Notes: generated by a model not told the origin, from the sequence alone. Positions 35,177 to 43,962 are shown, counted from the first letter of the stretch. The stretch is 64,000 nt of DNA from UBA2387 sp019454665 (GCA_045862995.1 BTVX01000015.1:26297-90296), one strand, 5' to 3'. Made by a program: numbers and translations.

Positions 35177-35896
35177 TTGCCTGCGCTCCGGATCCTCCAC
35201 ACCAACGACTTCCACGGCAAGCTGAACGAGCGGCGTTTCGGCTTGCTGAAGCCCCTCCGCGAAGAAGCCGACCTCTACTTCGATTGCGGCGACGCCATCA
35301 AGTGCGGCAACCTCGCCATCCCGGTCTCGCCCGACCCTGCGTGGGCACACCTCCAGGCGCTCGACTGTACGGCCAGCGTGCCCGGCAACCGCGAATCGCA
35401 CCCGTTGGCCGTGGGCATGAGGGCCAAGTTCGCCGGCGCCTCGCACCCCATCCTCTGCGCCAACTGGTTCGACAAATCGGGCGTGTCCGTCTTCGAGCCG
35501 TTCCGGTGCTTCGAGGTCCGTGGTGTGCGCGTGGGGGTGTTCGGCGTGATGGTGCCCATCGCCACGCGCCGCATGACGCTCTATCCGGCCAGCCAGTACG
35601 AGTGGACCCAACCGATCGAGGCGGCCCGCGAAGTCGCTGCGGCGCTCCGCCCTGAGTGCGACCTGCTCATCGCCCTCACCCACATCGGGCTGCCCCAGGA
35701 CCGTCGGCTGGCCGAGGCGTGCCCCGAACTCGACCTGATCCTCGGCGGCCACTCGCACGACGTGCTGGAATCCCCCGAGGTGATCGGCCGAGTCTCGATC
35801 TGCCAGACCGGCTCGCACGGGCGGTTCGTCGGCAAGATCAAGGCCGTGCGCTCATCGAGCGGCTGGTCCGTCCAGAACCGCCTCCTGCCGCTCTAA
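35177..35896 (+). CDS. 5'-nucleotidase-like metallophosphoesterase
   Basis: 239 residues from TTG 35177. The metallophosphatase motifs appear in order: ILHTNDFHG, FDCGDAI, GNRE, ALTHIG and GGHSHD. That set matches the 5'-nucleotidase/UshA calcineurin-like domain without the C-terminal specificity domain. No signal peptide is evident, so it may be cytoplasmic. It starts 4 bp after secG and ends 5 bp before the convergent membrane protein's stop. Substrate is unknown. Confidence 0.85.
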   Translation: MPALRILHTNDFHGKLNERRFGLLKPLREEADLYFDCGDAIKCGNLAIPVSPDPAWAHLQALDCTASVPGNRESHPLAVGMRAKFAGASHPILCANWFDKSGVSVFEPFRCFEVRGVRVGVFGVMVPIATRRMTLYPASQYEWTQPIEAAREVAAALRPECDLLIALTHIGLPQDRRLAEACPELDLILGGHSHDVLESPEVIGRVSICQTGSHGRFVGKIKAVRSSSGWSVQNRLLPL

Positions 35897-35900
35897 GGGC

Positions 35901-36335
35901 TCAGCCGTCTTTGTCTGTTGAGCAAATACGGCTCGCCAAGTGCCACCCGAGCACACTGACCAGTCCGATATGAAACACGAGGTCCAAGCCAAAGCGGAGC
36001 AGATTGCGCAGGAATGTCAGTGGCTCTGCCCGGCTGGCCACCATGGCAATGAGCATGATGGCGATGTAGGGACCGGCGATCCAAGCCGTCACATAGAGCG
36101 GTGCTCGGGTTGGGTGTTTCTTCGCCAAGAAGCCGACGAACAGGCACACGAAGAAGAGCACGCTCGAAAGAGCGAGAGCGTCCGCACTCGGCCACCAAGT
36201 TCGATAGCCTCCTCGATCGTCAAGACCGATCTTGTGTTGAACGAACAGCGTGGCGAACCGCAATCCGACGAACAGTGCTGGTGAGATGGCAGCGAAGGCG
36301 AAGGGGAACCATGCGTTCCTAGCGGTTGTGTTCAT
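35901..36335 (-). CDS. Hypothetical membrane protein
   Basis: 144 residues from ATG 36335, with four hydrophobic segments. No family is recognised. It is the last of three genes on the minus strand, starting 14 bp after the pseudopilin stop, so it is likely part of that operon. The codon composition looks lower in GC than its neighbours. Confidence 0.6.
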   Translation of the reverse strand: MNTTARNAWFPFAFAAISPALFVGLRFATLFVQHKIGLDDRGGYRTWWPSADALALSSVLFFVCLFVGFLAKKHPTRAPLYVTAWIAGPYIAIMLIAMVASRAEPLTFLRNLLRFGLDLVFHIGLVSVLGWHLASRICSTDKDG

Positions 36336-36348
36336 CGGTTCAAGGTCC

Positions 36349-37008
36349 CTACCATGAATCGCGGTCCACAAACATCGCACTCACGCTGTGGGCGTACTGC
36401 TCCTCTCCTTCCACCTTGATCCAATGCCACAGAAACTCTCTTGACACGACCGAGCCATCATTACAGAGGCGGAGATACCGGCCCTTAAAGAACTCAAGCT
36501 GATGGTCGAAGGGTTTCCCATGAGCAGGACTGATCAGCCACCCTGAGAACCTGTCCCCATCTCTCGGGGCCAGCATTCCATCGGAAGGACCGTAATCACC
36601 TCTGCTGATGAAGCTGACGCGAAAACTGGCAGGTGCCGGGATGCGGGTGACACGACTGGGATTGGACCCCCTGCGGTACTCGCGGAAGGAGTTCGAATAG
36701 CCCGCTCGGTTGGGGTCTGCGAGGCCGGAAACCAATGCCGCGTCGACATGCTTGGTCGCGACCAAGTGATCCACCAACAAGTTCCGCATTGGCCCCGAAT
36801 CCTCCTCGTAGAGGGCCCGCGCCATGCCGATTTGCCTGAGAGCGTTCGTGTCCGATGCGACCTTCGCGGAAAGAACTCCGCTACGATAGGTACCGAAGCC
36901 GATGGCAGCGAGGACCATGATGACACCAAGGACGACGAGCACCTCGACCAAGGTGAAGCCGCGGGATTGTCTCCGGTGGCCGGTGTTGGGAAGGCGACGC
37001 GGGTTCAT
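36349..37008 (-). CDS. Type II pseudopilin / type IV prepilin-like protein
   Basis: 219 residues. After a basic leader (RRLPNTGHRRQSRG) comes FTLVEVLVVLGVIMVL, a prepilin-peptidase cleavage site (G17-F18) with Glu at +5 and a hydrophobic helix. The rest is a globular head of about 170 residues with no recognised adhesin motif. It would be cut by PilD and assembled into or alongside the pilus. It lies in a small operon with a Cys-rich secreted protein and a membrane protein, away from pilB-T-C. Confidence 0.85.
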   Translation of the reverse strand: MNPRRLPNTGHRRQSRGFTLVEVLVVLGVIMVLAAIGFGTYRSGVLSAKVASDTNALRQIGMARALYEEDSGPMRNLLVDHLVATKHVDAALVSGLADPNRAGYSNSFREYRRGSNPSRVTRIPAPASFRVSFISRGDYGPSDGMLAPRDGDRFSGWLISPAHGKPFDHQLEFFKGRYLRLCNDGSVVSREFLWHWIKVEGEEQYAHSVSAMFVDRDSW

Positions 37009-37016
37009 CTTCCGAG

Positions 37017-37349
37017 TTACGAACCCCCAGCCGGGTCGTCACACGTGGTCGTTGGGCATGGAGGGTAGCTCTGGACCACGCCCGATCCGCAACACCCCGT
37101 ATCGTTCCAAGCTGTACATTGATACACTGCACCATTCGTGTACCAATCCACGTAGACGTGACGACTCCTGAGGCAGTCGTGATTGAACCAGTTGCACCAG
37201 TTGCCTCCGTTTACCGCAACGTGGTCGAGGCAAGCGTTCTGGTTCCAGTCGTCGTCGGCGATCTTCGGAGTCTCGCAGAGCGGTACGGGCTGGCAAAGCG
37301 CGATGGAAGCCGCAGCAAGGACGAGGGCCATGAGCAAGCGTTGAACCAT
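37017..37349 (-). CDS. Small Cys-rich secreted protein
   Basis: 110 residues with a signal peptide (MVQRLLMALVLAAASIALC) and about nine Cys in the mature part, in short loops such as NWCNW, GCCG and PPCPTTTC. The protein looks disulfide-rich and exported. No family is recognised. It is first in the three-gene operon, 8 bp before the pseudopilin start, so it may form part of the same surface structure. Confidence 0.6.
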   Translation of the reverse strand: MVQRLLMALVLAAASIALCQPVPLCETPKIADDDWNQNACLDHVAVNGGNWCNWFNHDCLRSRHVYVDWYTNGAVYQCTAWNDTGCCGSGVVQSYPPCPTTTCDDPAGGS

Positions 37350-37506
37350 ACATAGACTGTATCACAAGTTGAGCAATTCTGAGCCCCCCCCCGTAAATTC
37401 ATGTGAAATTCAGGTTGTGTAAGCATTGGTCCCATTGGGTCATAGGGCACAAGGCAGTTCGCCCATCGAACGGCTCCTGCCGCTCTAGCGCCACAATAGA
37501 AGCGCC

Positions 37507-37971
37507 ATGCCCGGCGAAACGCCCGTGCGTTACCCCAAGCCCAAACCCGACTTCGGCATCGTGGCCGAAGCCACGCGCCGTTCGATGGTGGGCAACAAGG
37601 GCAAGAACACCTCGCTGGAGACCGACTTCCGCCGTGCGCTCCGAGAGCAAGGGTTGCTCGGCTATCGCATCCATGCCCGACGCATCCCGGGCAAGCCAGA
37701 CGTCTCCTGGGCGGGCCGCAAGGTGGCCGTGTTCCTACACGGGTGCTTCTGGCACGGTTGCCCCCACTGCGGCCGCTACCGGCTACCCAAACACAACCGC
37801 GAGTACTGGCAAGCCAAGATCGAAACCAACCGAGACCGTCATGCCCGCGTCGAATCCGAACTGACCGCCTTGGGCTTTCGGGTGCTGGTGTTCTGGGAGT
37901 GCCAGATCAAGGCGGATATGGCGGCATGCGTCGGCCAAGTGCGCGAGGCGCTCGCTCAGTCCTCGGCGTAA
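37507..37971 (+). CDS. vsr: Very short patch repair endonuclease Vsr
   Basis: 154 residues. The Vsr core is clear: RSMVGNKGKNTSLE, then IPGKPDVSW, AVFLHGCFWHGCP and FRVLVFWECQI, with the zinc site formed by His and Cys in the HGCFWHGCPHC segment. Vsr nicks DNA at T-G mismatches left by deamination of 5-methylcytosine. It normally accompanies a Dcm-type methyltransferase; here the nearest one is about 16 kb away. The end overlaps the convergent TIGR03790 gene by 16 bp. Confidence 0.92.
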   Translation: MPGETPVRYPKPKPDFGIVAEATRRSMVGNKGKNTSLETDFRRALREQGLLGYRIHARRIPGKPDVSWAGRKVAVFLHGCFWHGCPHCGRYRLPKHNREYWQAKIETNRDRHARVESELTALGFRVLVFWECQIKADMAACVGQVREALAQSSA

Positions 37972-39122
37972 GGCGCGCAGAGCGGATCGCCCAGCACGAT
38001 GTCCTTCCACTTGATGACCGGCGAGGCGCAGTAGAAGCTCTCGGCGAGGTTGAAACCTCGCGTATAGCGGTCGAACAAGACGTCTGGACGGCAGAGCGCG
38101 AACGTGAACGGCTCGCTGACATACCCCTTCACGCCAGTGGCGCCGCCGCTCACGATGTCGGCGATCAGGCTTTGGTCGCCCCACGGAGGCTTGCGGAACG
38201 TGCGCCCGCTGGTCGAAACGTACGTCTCGACGATGGCCCCCGGCTGGAACCTCATGCCGGCGTAGGCCGTCGGGTTGAACTTGCCGTCGTTGCTACCCCA
38301 TGTCACGTATCCCGCCAGCGGAGTGTTGGACTCGGCAAACGTGGACGACGTGTCGAGGACGACTTCGAAGCCGCGTTCGTCGAGCATCTGTGCCGCGCGG
38401 CGCATGGCCTTCTGCAGTTCGCCATAGCCGCCCGTTTCGCGATTCTCGGCGAGATCGAACAGGAAGGGGCCGTCGCTGCGCTTGGCCGCCAGCGAGCGGT
38501 CCACGAGGGCGATGGCGTCCTCTCGCGTCCATCCATCCAGCCGCGTGACGAGCACCATGCCGAACTTCTTGGCCGAGAAACGTTCGGTCTTCCCAAAGTA
38601 GGGGTTGATGCTCCGCCGAATCTGCTCGACTTCGGGCGTCTTGATCGGCGGGTTGGGCAAACGCATCGCGGCCAGGTGCCCGTCCACCGAGTAGCCACCC
38701 TCGTTCTCCAGCCGAAGGGGCACCCCCTTGGTCAGCACGACGTAGTCGATCGGCTCCCGCATCGAATCCAGAAACCTGCGGACGGGGGCCTCGATCTGGT
38801 CTAGATACTCTTGGGTCGGGATGGTTTCGTCGTCGGTGCAATCGAGCGCCAGGGTCCGCGCTTTGGGAATCCCTCGGGCCTTGCTGTAGTGCGCGGCGAT
38901 GGCGGCGCTGTCTTCGCTTCGTGCGTTGAAGACCACGGCCACGTTGGCGGCCTTAGGGTTGGCGTCGGCTTCGGCGACACCCACCTGCATTTGCACCAAA
39001 CCCCCGGGAGGCTCTTTGGGGGGTGGCGCGCACCCACCGATCAGAACGGCAAGGCCGAGAGCAACCCACGCGCTAGCGCCAACTCGTGAACGACGTATGG
39101 CGTCTGGCGCGGACCACTGCAT
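37956..39122 (-). CDS. TIGR03790 family lipoprotein
   Basis: About 388 residues from ATG 39122; a further in-frame ATG lies at 39173. A signal peptide ends in a lipobox (LIGGC). The body with SKARGIPKARTLAL, DYVVLTKGVPLRL and DVLFDRYTRGFNLAESFYCASPVIKWKDIVLGDPLCAPY matches TIGR03790, a family found in planctomycetes, acidobacteria and armatimonads and of unknown function. Its 5' end overlaps the GT2 gene by about 50 bp. Confidence 0.85.
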   Translation of the reverse strand: MQWSAPDAIRRSRVGASAWVALGLAVLIGGCAPPPKEPPGGLVQMQVGVAEADANPKAANVAVVFNARSEDSAAIAAHYSKARGIPKARTLALDCTDDETIPTQEYLDQIEAPVRRFLDSMREPIDYVVLTKGVPLRLENEGGYSVDGHLAAMRLPNPPIKTPEVEQIRRSINPYFGKTERFSAKKFGMVLVTRLDGWTREDAIALVDRSLAAKRSDGPFLFDLAENRETGGYGELQKAMRRAAQMLDERGFEVVLDTSSTFAESNTPLAGYVTWGSNDGKFNPTAYAGMRFQPGAIVETYVSTSGRTFRKPPWGDQSLIADIVSGGATGVKGYVSEPFTFALCRPDVLFDRYTRGFNLAESFYCASPVIKWKDIVLGDPLCAPYAED

Positions 39123-39729
39123 GGGCCATCTCTTTGTACATCTTGGCTCGGGCCGCTGTGCCACGCACCACACCCAACTTGGATTCTTTGTGCGTGTTGC
39201 CGACTCCTTGCAGGTACACGCGCAACACCTTGGCGCCGACTTGCTTGGCGTAGGCGTTGAGCGCGACTTCGGCGCCCATGCGCTCGCGGTCGAGGTGGGG
39301 GACGCTTTCGAAGAAGGCCCGCGTCATCGCCCGCTGACCCGTGAAGAACGGGAACATGGCCTGCGCGTTGGAACTCCAGAAGCCGCCACCCTTGAGCACG
39401 CCCAGCGACATCGTGCAACGGCCCGTGCGAACCGGAGCGATCAGTTGCTTCAGGTGGTCGGGCCGGAAGCCGACGAGATCGGCATCCAAAAACACGAGGA
39501 TCGAACCCGAACAAGAGCGGGCGCCAGCGACCATCGCTGCGCCTTTGCCCTGATTCGAGCTCAACCTCACCACACGAGCGCCGGCGGCGCGGGCGGCAGA
39601 GGCCGTCCCGTCCGTACTTCCGTCGTCCACCACGATGATCTCGTCCGCAAGCCCACTGGACATCGCGGCACGGACCACCGACACGACCCGGCTCTCTTCG
39701 TTGAAGGCGGGGATGATGACTGAGACCAT
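39073..39729 (-). CDS. Family 2 glycosyltransferase
   Basis: 218 residues. VSVIIPAFNEE, VVDDGSTDGT and the DXD-like LDADL identify a GT-A fold family 2 enzyme, similar to dolichyl/undecaprenyl-phosphate sugar transferases but without C-terminal membrane helices. The likely reaction is sugar transfer onto a lipid or polysaccharide; the donor is unknown. It overlaps the downstream TIGR03790 gene and starts 81 bp from the divergent tsaE gene. Confidence 0.88.
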   Translation of the reverse strand: MVSVIIPAFNEESRVVSVVRAAMSSGLADEIIVVDDGSTDGTASAARAAGARVVRLSSNQGKGAAMVAGARSCSGSILVFLDADLVGFRPDHLKQLIAPVRTGRCTMSLGVLKGGGFWSSNAQAMFPFFTGQRAMTRAFFESVPHLDRERMGAEVALNAYAKQVGAKVLRVYLQGVGNTHKESKLGVVRGTAARAKMYKEMAHAVVRARRHTSFTSWR

Positions 39730-39809
39730 GGGGGAACGCTGTTACTAGGATACGCCATTCGCGGTCATGCGTTGACCCTTTATGGGGACAGAAGGCGCAT
39801 AATCTGCGC

Positions 39810-40244
39810 GTGATCGCCGGGCGACCCACCGCTCCGTTCCACCGCCGCACGCTCAGCGAGGCCGAAACGCGGGCCGCTGCGGGGGAGTTGGTCCAATGGC
39901 TGGCGGCGGGCGACGTCGTGTTGCTCGAGGGCCCGCTGGGAGTCGGCAAGACCGCGTGGGTGCGCGGGGCGCTGGAAGCGCTCGGCCACCAAGGGCCGGT
40001 GCGCTCCCCCACGTTCAACCTGGTGCAAGTGTTCGAGACGAACCCGAGGGTGGCGCACACCGACCTCTACCGCGTCGCCTCTTCCGAGGGCTTGGGTCTG
40101 GACGAACTCATGGCCGACCATCTGCTGCTGGTCGAGTGGCCCGACCGCTTCACCGAGTTGCCCGCAAACGAGTGCTGGCGCGTGACGCTCGCGTTCGAGG
40201 ACGAAGCCCGCGCGATCACCGTCCAGCCTCCCGAGATTCGCTGA
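39810..40244 (+). CDS. tsaE: tRNA threonylcarbamoyladenosine biosynthesis ATPase TsaE
   Basis: 144 residues from GTG 39810. Walker A GPLGVGKT and SPTFNLVQVFE, with HTDLYR, are the signature of TsaE/YjeE. It partners TsaD and TsaB to form t6A37 on ANN-decoding tRNAs. A CATAAT box sits 6 bp before the start, suggesting a very short leader. The neighbours on both sides are unrelated. Confidence 0.92.
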   Translation: MIAGRPTAPFHRRTLSEAETRAAAGELVQWLAAGDVVLLEGPLGVGKTAWVRGALEALGHQGPVRSPTFNLVQVFETNPRVAHTDLYRVASSEGLGLDELMADHLLLVEWPDRFTELPANECWRVTLAFEDEARAITVQPPEIR

Positions 40245-40264
40245 AGAGGATATGCTTTCTGGCG

Positions 40265-41629
40265 ATGAGTGTACGCAGCCTGCCGCTTCTCTTTGTTCTG
40301 GCCTGGGCCGGATCGGCGTTCGCGCAAGACCACCCGCTGCTGAGTGCCGGGCCGATGAACGCCTACGCCGAGATGACCGAGGTGGGGGTGTGGGTCCAGA
40401 CCAAAGCCGACGCCAGCGTACGGCTGCGCTACTGGCCGCAAGGCGCGGCGAGCCCCGCCAAGGCCGCCACCCAAACGATCCAGACCTCCGCAGTCGGCGA
40501 CCACATCGCCGTGTTCACCATCGCGGGTCTTCCGTTCGGCACGAAGTTCGATTACGAGGTCGAAATCAACGGACAACTGGTGCCCCGCCCTTATCCCCTT
40601 AGATTCCAAACACAGCCGCTCTGGCGTTGGCAGAGCGAGCCGCCCGAGTTCCGCGTCGCGTTCGGCTCGTGCGCCTACTTCAACGATGCGCCCTTCGATC
40701 GTCCGGGCCGCCCGTACGGTGGCGACCACGAGATCTTCGACGCCTTGGCCAAGAAGCAGCCCGACTTGATGCTGTGGCTCGGCGACAACGTGTACTACCG
40801 GGAGGCGGATTGGCTGACCGAATCGGCCATGCGTTACCGATGGCGGCACAACCGCGCGTTCCCCGGCCTGCAACCCCTTCTTGGTTTCGCCCAGCACTAT
40901 GCGACGTGGGACGACCACGACTACGGCCCCAACGATTCCGACCGCTCGTTTCGCTTGAAAGGAGAGGCGTTGCGTGTGTTCGCCGACTACTTCCCGGCCG
41001 TCCGCTACGGCACGCCGGAGACCCCCGGCACGTTCCAGCGGTTCGAGTGGGGCGACGTCGAGTTCTTCATGCTCGACGACCGCTACCACCGAACGCCGAA
41101 CCGAATGCCCGTGGACGACGAACGCACGATGCTCGGCAAGGCGCAACTCCAATGGCTAAAGGACAGCCTGGTCAACAGCCAAGCCGTCTTCAAAGTCGTG
41201 GTGTGCGGCGGGCAGATGCTCAACCCGATCACCCTCTATGAAGGCTTCGGACAGTTCGAGGCCGAGCGCAAGGACCTGTTCGACTTCCTGGCCAAGGCCA
41301 ACATCTCGGGGTTGCTGTTCCTTTCGGGCGACCGGCACATCGGCGAGTTGATCAAGGTGCGATGGCCCGGCGCGGCATACGATTGGTACGATTTCACGTC
41401 GAGTCCGCTCTCGGCGGGCGCGGGCCGCGATGCGCGGGAAGAGAACAACCCGGCACGCGTCCCCGGCACGTGGGTCACCCAGAAACGCAACTTCGGCATC
41501 ATCGACGTGACGGGAAAGAAGGGTTCGCGCCGGTTGGTGCTCACTGCACACGACAAGGACGGCGTCGAACTCTGGAAGCACGAGTTGGGCGAGGCCGATC
41601 TGCGCCGCCCGGCGGCGGGGTCTCGATGA
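40265..41629 (+). CDS. PhoD-like exported phosphoesterase
   Basis: 454 residues. After a signal peptide comes a fibronectin-like domain (about 20-125), then the PhoD core: FGSCAYF, WLGDNVYYRE, TWDDHDYGPNDSDRSF and LSGDRHIGE. These match the alkaline phosphatase D superfamily, which uses Fe/Ca to hydrolyse phosphodiesters. Exported location is inferred. The DinB gene follows with an ATGA overlap. Confidence 0.9.
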   Translation: MSVRSLPLLFVLAWAGSAFAQDHPLLSAGPMNAYAEMTEVGVWVQTKADASVRLRYWPQGAASPAKAATQTIQTSAVGDHIAVFTIAGLPFGTKFDYEVEINGQLVPRPYPLRFQTQPLWRWQSEPPEFRVAFGSCAYFNDAPFDRPGRPYGGDHEIFDALAKKQPDLMLWLGDNVYYREADWLTESAMRYRWRHNRAFPGLQPLLGFAQHYATWDDHDYGPNDSDRSFRLKGEALRVFADYFPAVRYGTPETPGTFQRFEWGDVEFFMLDDRYHRTPNRMPVDDERTMLGKAQLQWLKDSLVNSQAVFKVVVCGGQMLNPITLYEGFGQFEAERKDLFDFLAKANISGLLFLSGDRHIGELIKVRWPGAAYDWYDFTSSPLSAGAGRDAREENNPARVPGTWVTQKRNFGIIDVTGKKGSRRLVLTAHDKDGVELWKHELGEADLRRPAAGSR

Positions 41630-42174
41630 CGGCGAACGCGTTCCTCCACCATTGCTTGGGCGACTTCAAATCGCTTCGCGATCGTGCCATGGGGCTTGCC
41701 GAGAGCCTCGGCCCGGAGCAGTTGCAGTGGCGTCCCGACCCAAAGCGCTGGTCGGCGGGCCAGATTTGCGATCATCTGATCGTAAGCGGTCAGCCGTACG
41801 AAGCCAAGATAGCGCCCTACATCACGGGCCCGCTTGCCAAGCCGGGAACGGAGTTCGCCATGTCGTTCATGGGCAAACTGATCGCCCGCGCGGCCGGCCC
41901 GAACAGCAACGCTCCGGTGCCGCCGGTGTTCATGCCCCGCCAGGGGCCCACGCCTCCCGACATCGCCCACCAGTTGGTGGCCCACCTCGACCGCATGATC
42001 GTCTTGACCGAAGCCGCCATGGGCAAGGACCTCGGGGCGAAGGTCTCGAGTCCGGCGAGTCGGTTGGTCAAGTTGAGCGTGGGCGACGTGTTCCGCGTGA
42101 CGGCGGAGCACAACCTGCGCCACATCGGGCAGATCGAGGACTTGGTGTTGACGCCCGGGTTCCCCTCCAAGTGA
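41626..42174 (+). CDS. DinB-like four-helix protein
   Basis: 182 residues. WSAGQICDHLIVSG and VFRVTAEHNLRHIGQIED supply the His residues of the DinB/YfiT metal-binding four-helix bundle. Members include thiol transferases such as BshB-like bacillithiol S-transferases. Coupled to the upstream PhoD-like gene (ATGA) and to prmC (GTGA), so the three are probably cotranscribed. Confidence 0.87.
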   Translation: MTANAFLHHCLGDFKSLRDRAMGLAESLGPEQLQWRPDPKRWSAGQICDHLIVSGQPYEAKIAPYITGPLAKPGTEFAMSFMGKLIARAAGPNSNAPVPPVFMPRQGPTPPDIAHQLVAHLDRMIVLTEAAMGKDLGAKVSSPASRLVKLSVGDVFRVTAEHNLRHIGQIEDLVLTPGFPSK

Positions 42175-42971
42175 CCGTCGGCGAGTGGGTTCGGTTGGCA
42201 GCGGCCCGGCTCGAACGGGCCGGAATCGAGGCCGCGCGGCTGGAGGCCCAGTTGCTGGCCGCACACGTCGAGTTGCGGGACCGCTCGTGGGTGCTCGCCC
42301 ACGCGGAGGCTCCGCTTGCCGAACACGCCGCCGAGGGGCTGTTGCAGCGTCGCGAATCGGGCGAGCCACTGGCTTACATTCTGGGCTGGCGGGAGTTTTA
42401 CGGGCGTCGGTTCGCTGTGGATCGCCGCGTCCTGATCCCGCGCCACGAGACCGAGACGCTGGTCGAAGTTGCTTTGACCTTCCCAGGTGGTCGCGTGTTG
42501 GACTTGTGTTGTGGCTCGGGGTGCGTGGGATTGACATTGGCCTTGGAGCGGCCCGATTGGCATGTGGTGCTCAGCGATGTTTCGCCCGACGCGTTGGCCG
42601 TGGCGGAGCGCAACCGGAGCGATCTTGGCGCGGGTGCGGCCTTGGTGTGTTGCGACTTGGTGGGGGGCCTGTCCGGACCCTTCGATCTGGTCGTCTCCAA
42701 CCCTCCGTATGTGGCACGCGACGACACCTTGCCGCGCGAGGTGGCCGACTTCGAACCTGCTGTGGCCCTCTATGCGGAGGATGACGGGTTGAGCATCTAC
42801 CGCCGAATGGCAGCTGAACTGCCGCGTGTGATGGCCCCCGAGGGCGTCTTGCTGACCGAGATCGGGGATGGGATGGAACTTGCCGTCGCGGGTTGTTTTG
42901 AGGCGTGGCGGCGGCTGGGTTCCTGGCGCGATGCGCACCTAACGGCGCGGGTCATGGGCTTTGGGGTGTGA
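42171..42971 (+). CDS. prmC: Release factor glutamine methyltransferase PrmC
   Basis: 266 residues from GTG 42171, which overlaps the DinB stop. The AdoMet-binding LDLCCGSGCVGL and the NPPY motif, with VLIPRHETETLVE upstream, identify PrmC/HemK. It methylates the Gln of the GGQ motif in RF1 and RF2. It is usually next to prfA; here prfA is absent. Confidence 0.93.
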   Translation: MTVGEWVRLAAARLERAGIEAARLEAQLLAAHVELRDRSWVLAHAEAPLAEHAAEGLLQRRESGEPLAYILGWREFYGRRFAVDRRVLIPRHETETLVEVALTFPGGRVLDLCCGSGCVGLTLALERPDWHVVLSDVSPDALAVAERNRSDLGAGAALVCCDLVGGLSGPFDLVVSNPPYVARDDTLPREVADFEPAVALYAEDDGLSIYRRMAAELPRVMAPEGVLLTEIGDGMELAVAGCFEAWRRLGSWRDAHLTARVMGFGV

Positions 42972-42989
42972 ATCCGGGCGCGCTATACT
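42961..42989 (+). promoter_or_regulatory. Candidate sigma-70 promoter of the small gene pair
   Basis: TTGGGG (42961-42966) and TATACT (42984-42989) are separated by 17 bp, a good vegetative promoter. The -10 box is 6 bp before the ATG of the next gene, so the transcript would be nearly leaderless. Confidence 0.6.
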
Positions 42990-42995
42990 CTCGCC

Positions 42996-43292
42996 ATGAA
43001 ACCGGACGAGATCAAGTCAGCCCTTTTGGAATGGAGGGAGACACAGCCCGAACCGATCGAGGACTTCATCGTTCGTGTGGGCTTGAGCGCCTACGACGAG
43101 CCGGCTGTTTGGGTTTACGTCATCCTGCCGGATGAGTACGACGCGGAGTCACCAAGCAGGATTCGGCACGAGCTGCTTGACTGGATGCCGAAATTGAAGT
43201 CAAGCGACCCTGACTTGGGTCCTCGGCCACTGAAGAACCACATGGTGTTCGTCCGCTTCTGGACCGTTTCAGAAGTCGGAGACGCCGCGTGA
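42996..43292 (+). CDS. Small hypothetical protein, partner of HEPN-like protein
   Basis: 98 residues, acidic (many Glu and Asp) and without membrane segments, resembling a beta-alpha fold (VWVYVILPDEYDAES). No family is recognised. Its stop overlaps the start of the HEPN-like gene by 4 bp, so they form an operon similar in layout to a toxin-antitoxin pair. Function is unproven. Confidence 0.6.
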   Translation: MKPDEIKSALLEWRETQPEPIEDFIVRVGLSAYDEPAVWVYVILPDEYDAESPSRIRHELLDWMPKLKSSDPDLGPRPLKNHMVFVRFWTVSEVGDAA

Positions 43293-43798
43293 GTCTGGCC
43301 GCCGACCTCCTAGAGCAAGCCGAGCACTTGTGCCGACGCGAGGCGAGAAGGCCAAGGCAGGCGAGTTTGCGTCGCGCGATCTCGGCAGCGTACTACAGCG
43401 TGTTTCATCTCCTCGTGGCGTCGGGTGCACAACATCTGGTTGGTCAGAAGAGCGCGACGAGCGAACTCCGTAGATCGTTGGCGCGGGCCTATCAACACAC
43501 GGCGATGCGCGATGTCGCACGTCAGTTTGCCGCAGACGACCCGTCGCCCAAGGTCCGATTGGCGTTGAGCGCGACGTTGCCGCCCGATCTTCGCGTGGTG
43601 GCTCAAGCGTTCGTGGACCTCCAGGAGGCAAGGCATGCGGCGGATTACGATGTGGGGATCCGTGTCCGACGGACCGAAGTTCGGGAGATTATTGTGACCG
43701 CCAACAAGGCTCATCGGGCATGGAACCGAGTCAAGAAGCACCCGGACGCGCGCGTGTTCCTCGTCGCTCTGCTGGCGCAGAAGCACATCCAAGGCTAG
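43289..43798 (+). CDS. HEPN-like domain protein
   Basis: 169 residues. The helices RRAISAAYYSVFHLLVAS and ARHAADYDVGIRV are characteristic of HEPN-type proteins (as in the HEPN partner of minimal nucleotidyltransferases). A catalytic Rx4-6H motif is not evident, so RNase activity is doubtful. Its start overlaps the upstream 98-residue gene (ATGA). Confidence 0.65.
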   Translation: MSLAADLLEQAEHLCRREARRPRQASLRRAISAAYYSVFHLLVASGAQHLVGQKSATSELRRSLARAYQHTAMRDVARQFAADDPSPKVRLALSATLPPDLRVVAQAFVDLQEARHAADYDVGIRVRRTEVREIIVTANKAHRAWNRVKKHPDARVFLVALLAQKHIQG

Positions 43799-43962
43799 CG
43801 CGCCTGCGGGCCCGGTTGATCTGTTCGGGTCGCATCGCTTCACGCCCGAGGGCCGTGCCCGACACCGCGCTCTCGGATGCTTGGGGGAAGTGAACGTCAA
43901 CCGTGAACCGTGAACGTTGCACGTCCCTAGCGAGGATCGCGCAGTCGTCACAGTAAAGCGAA

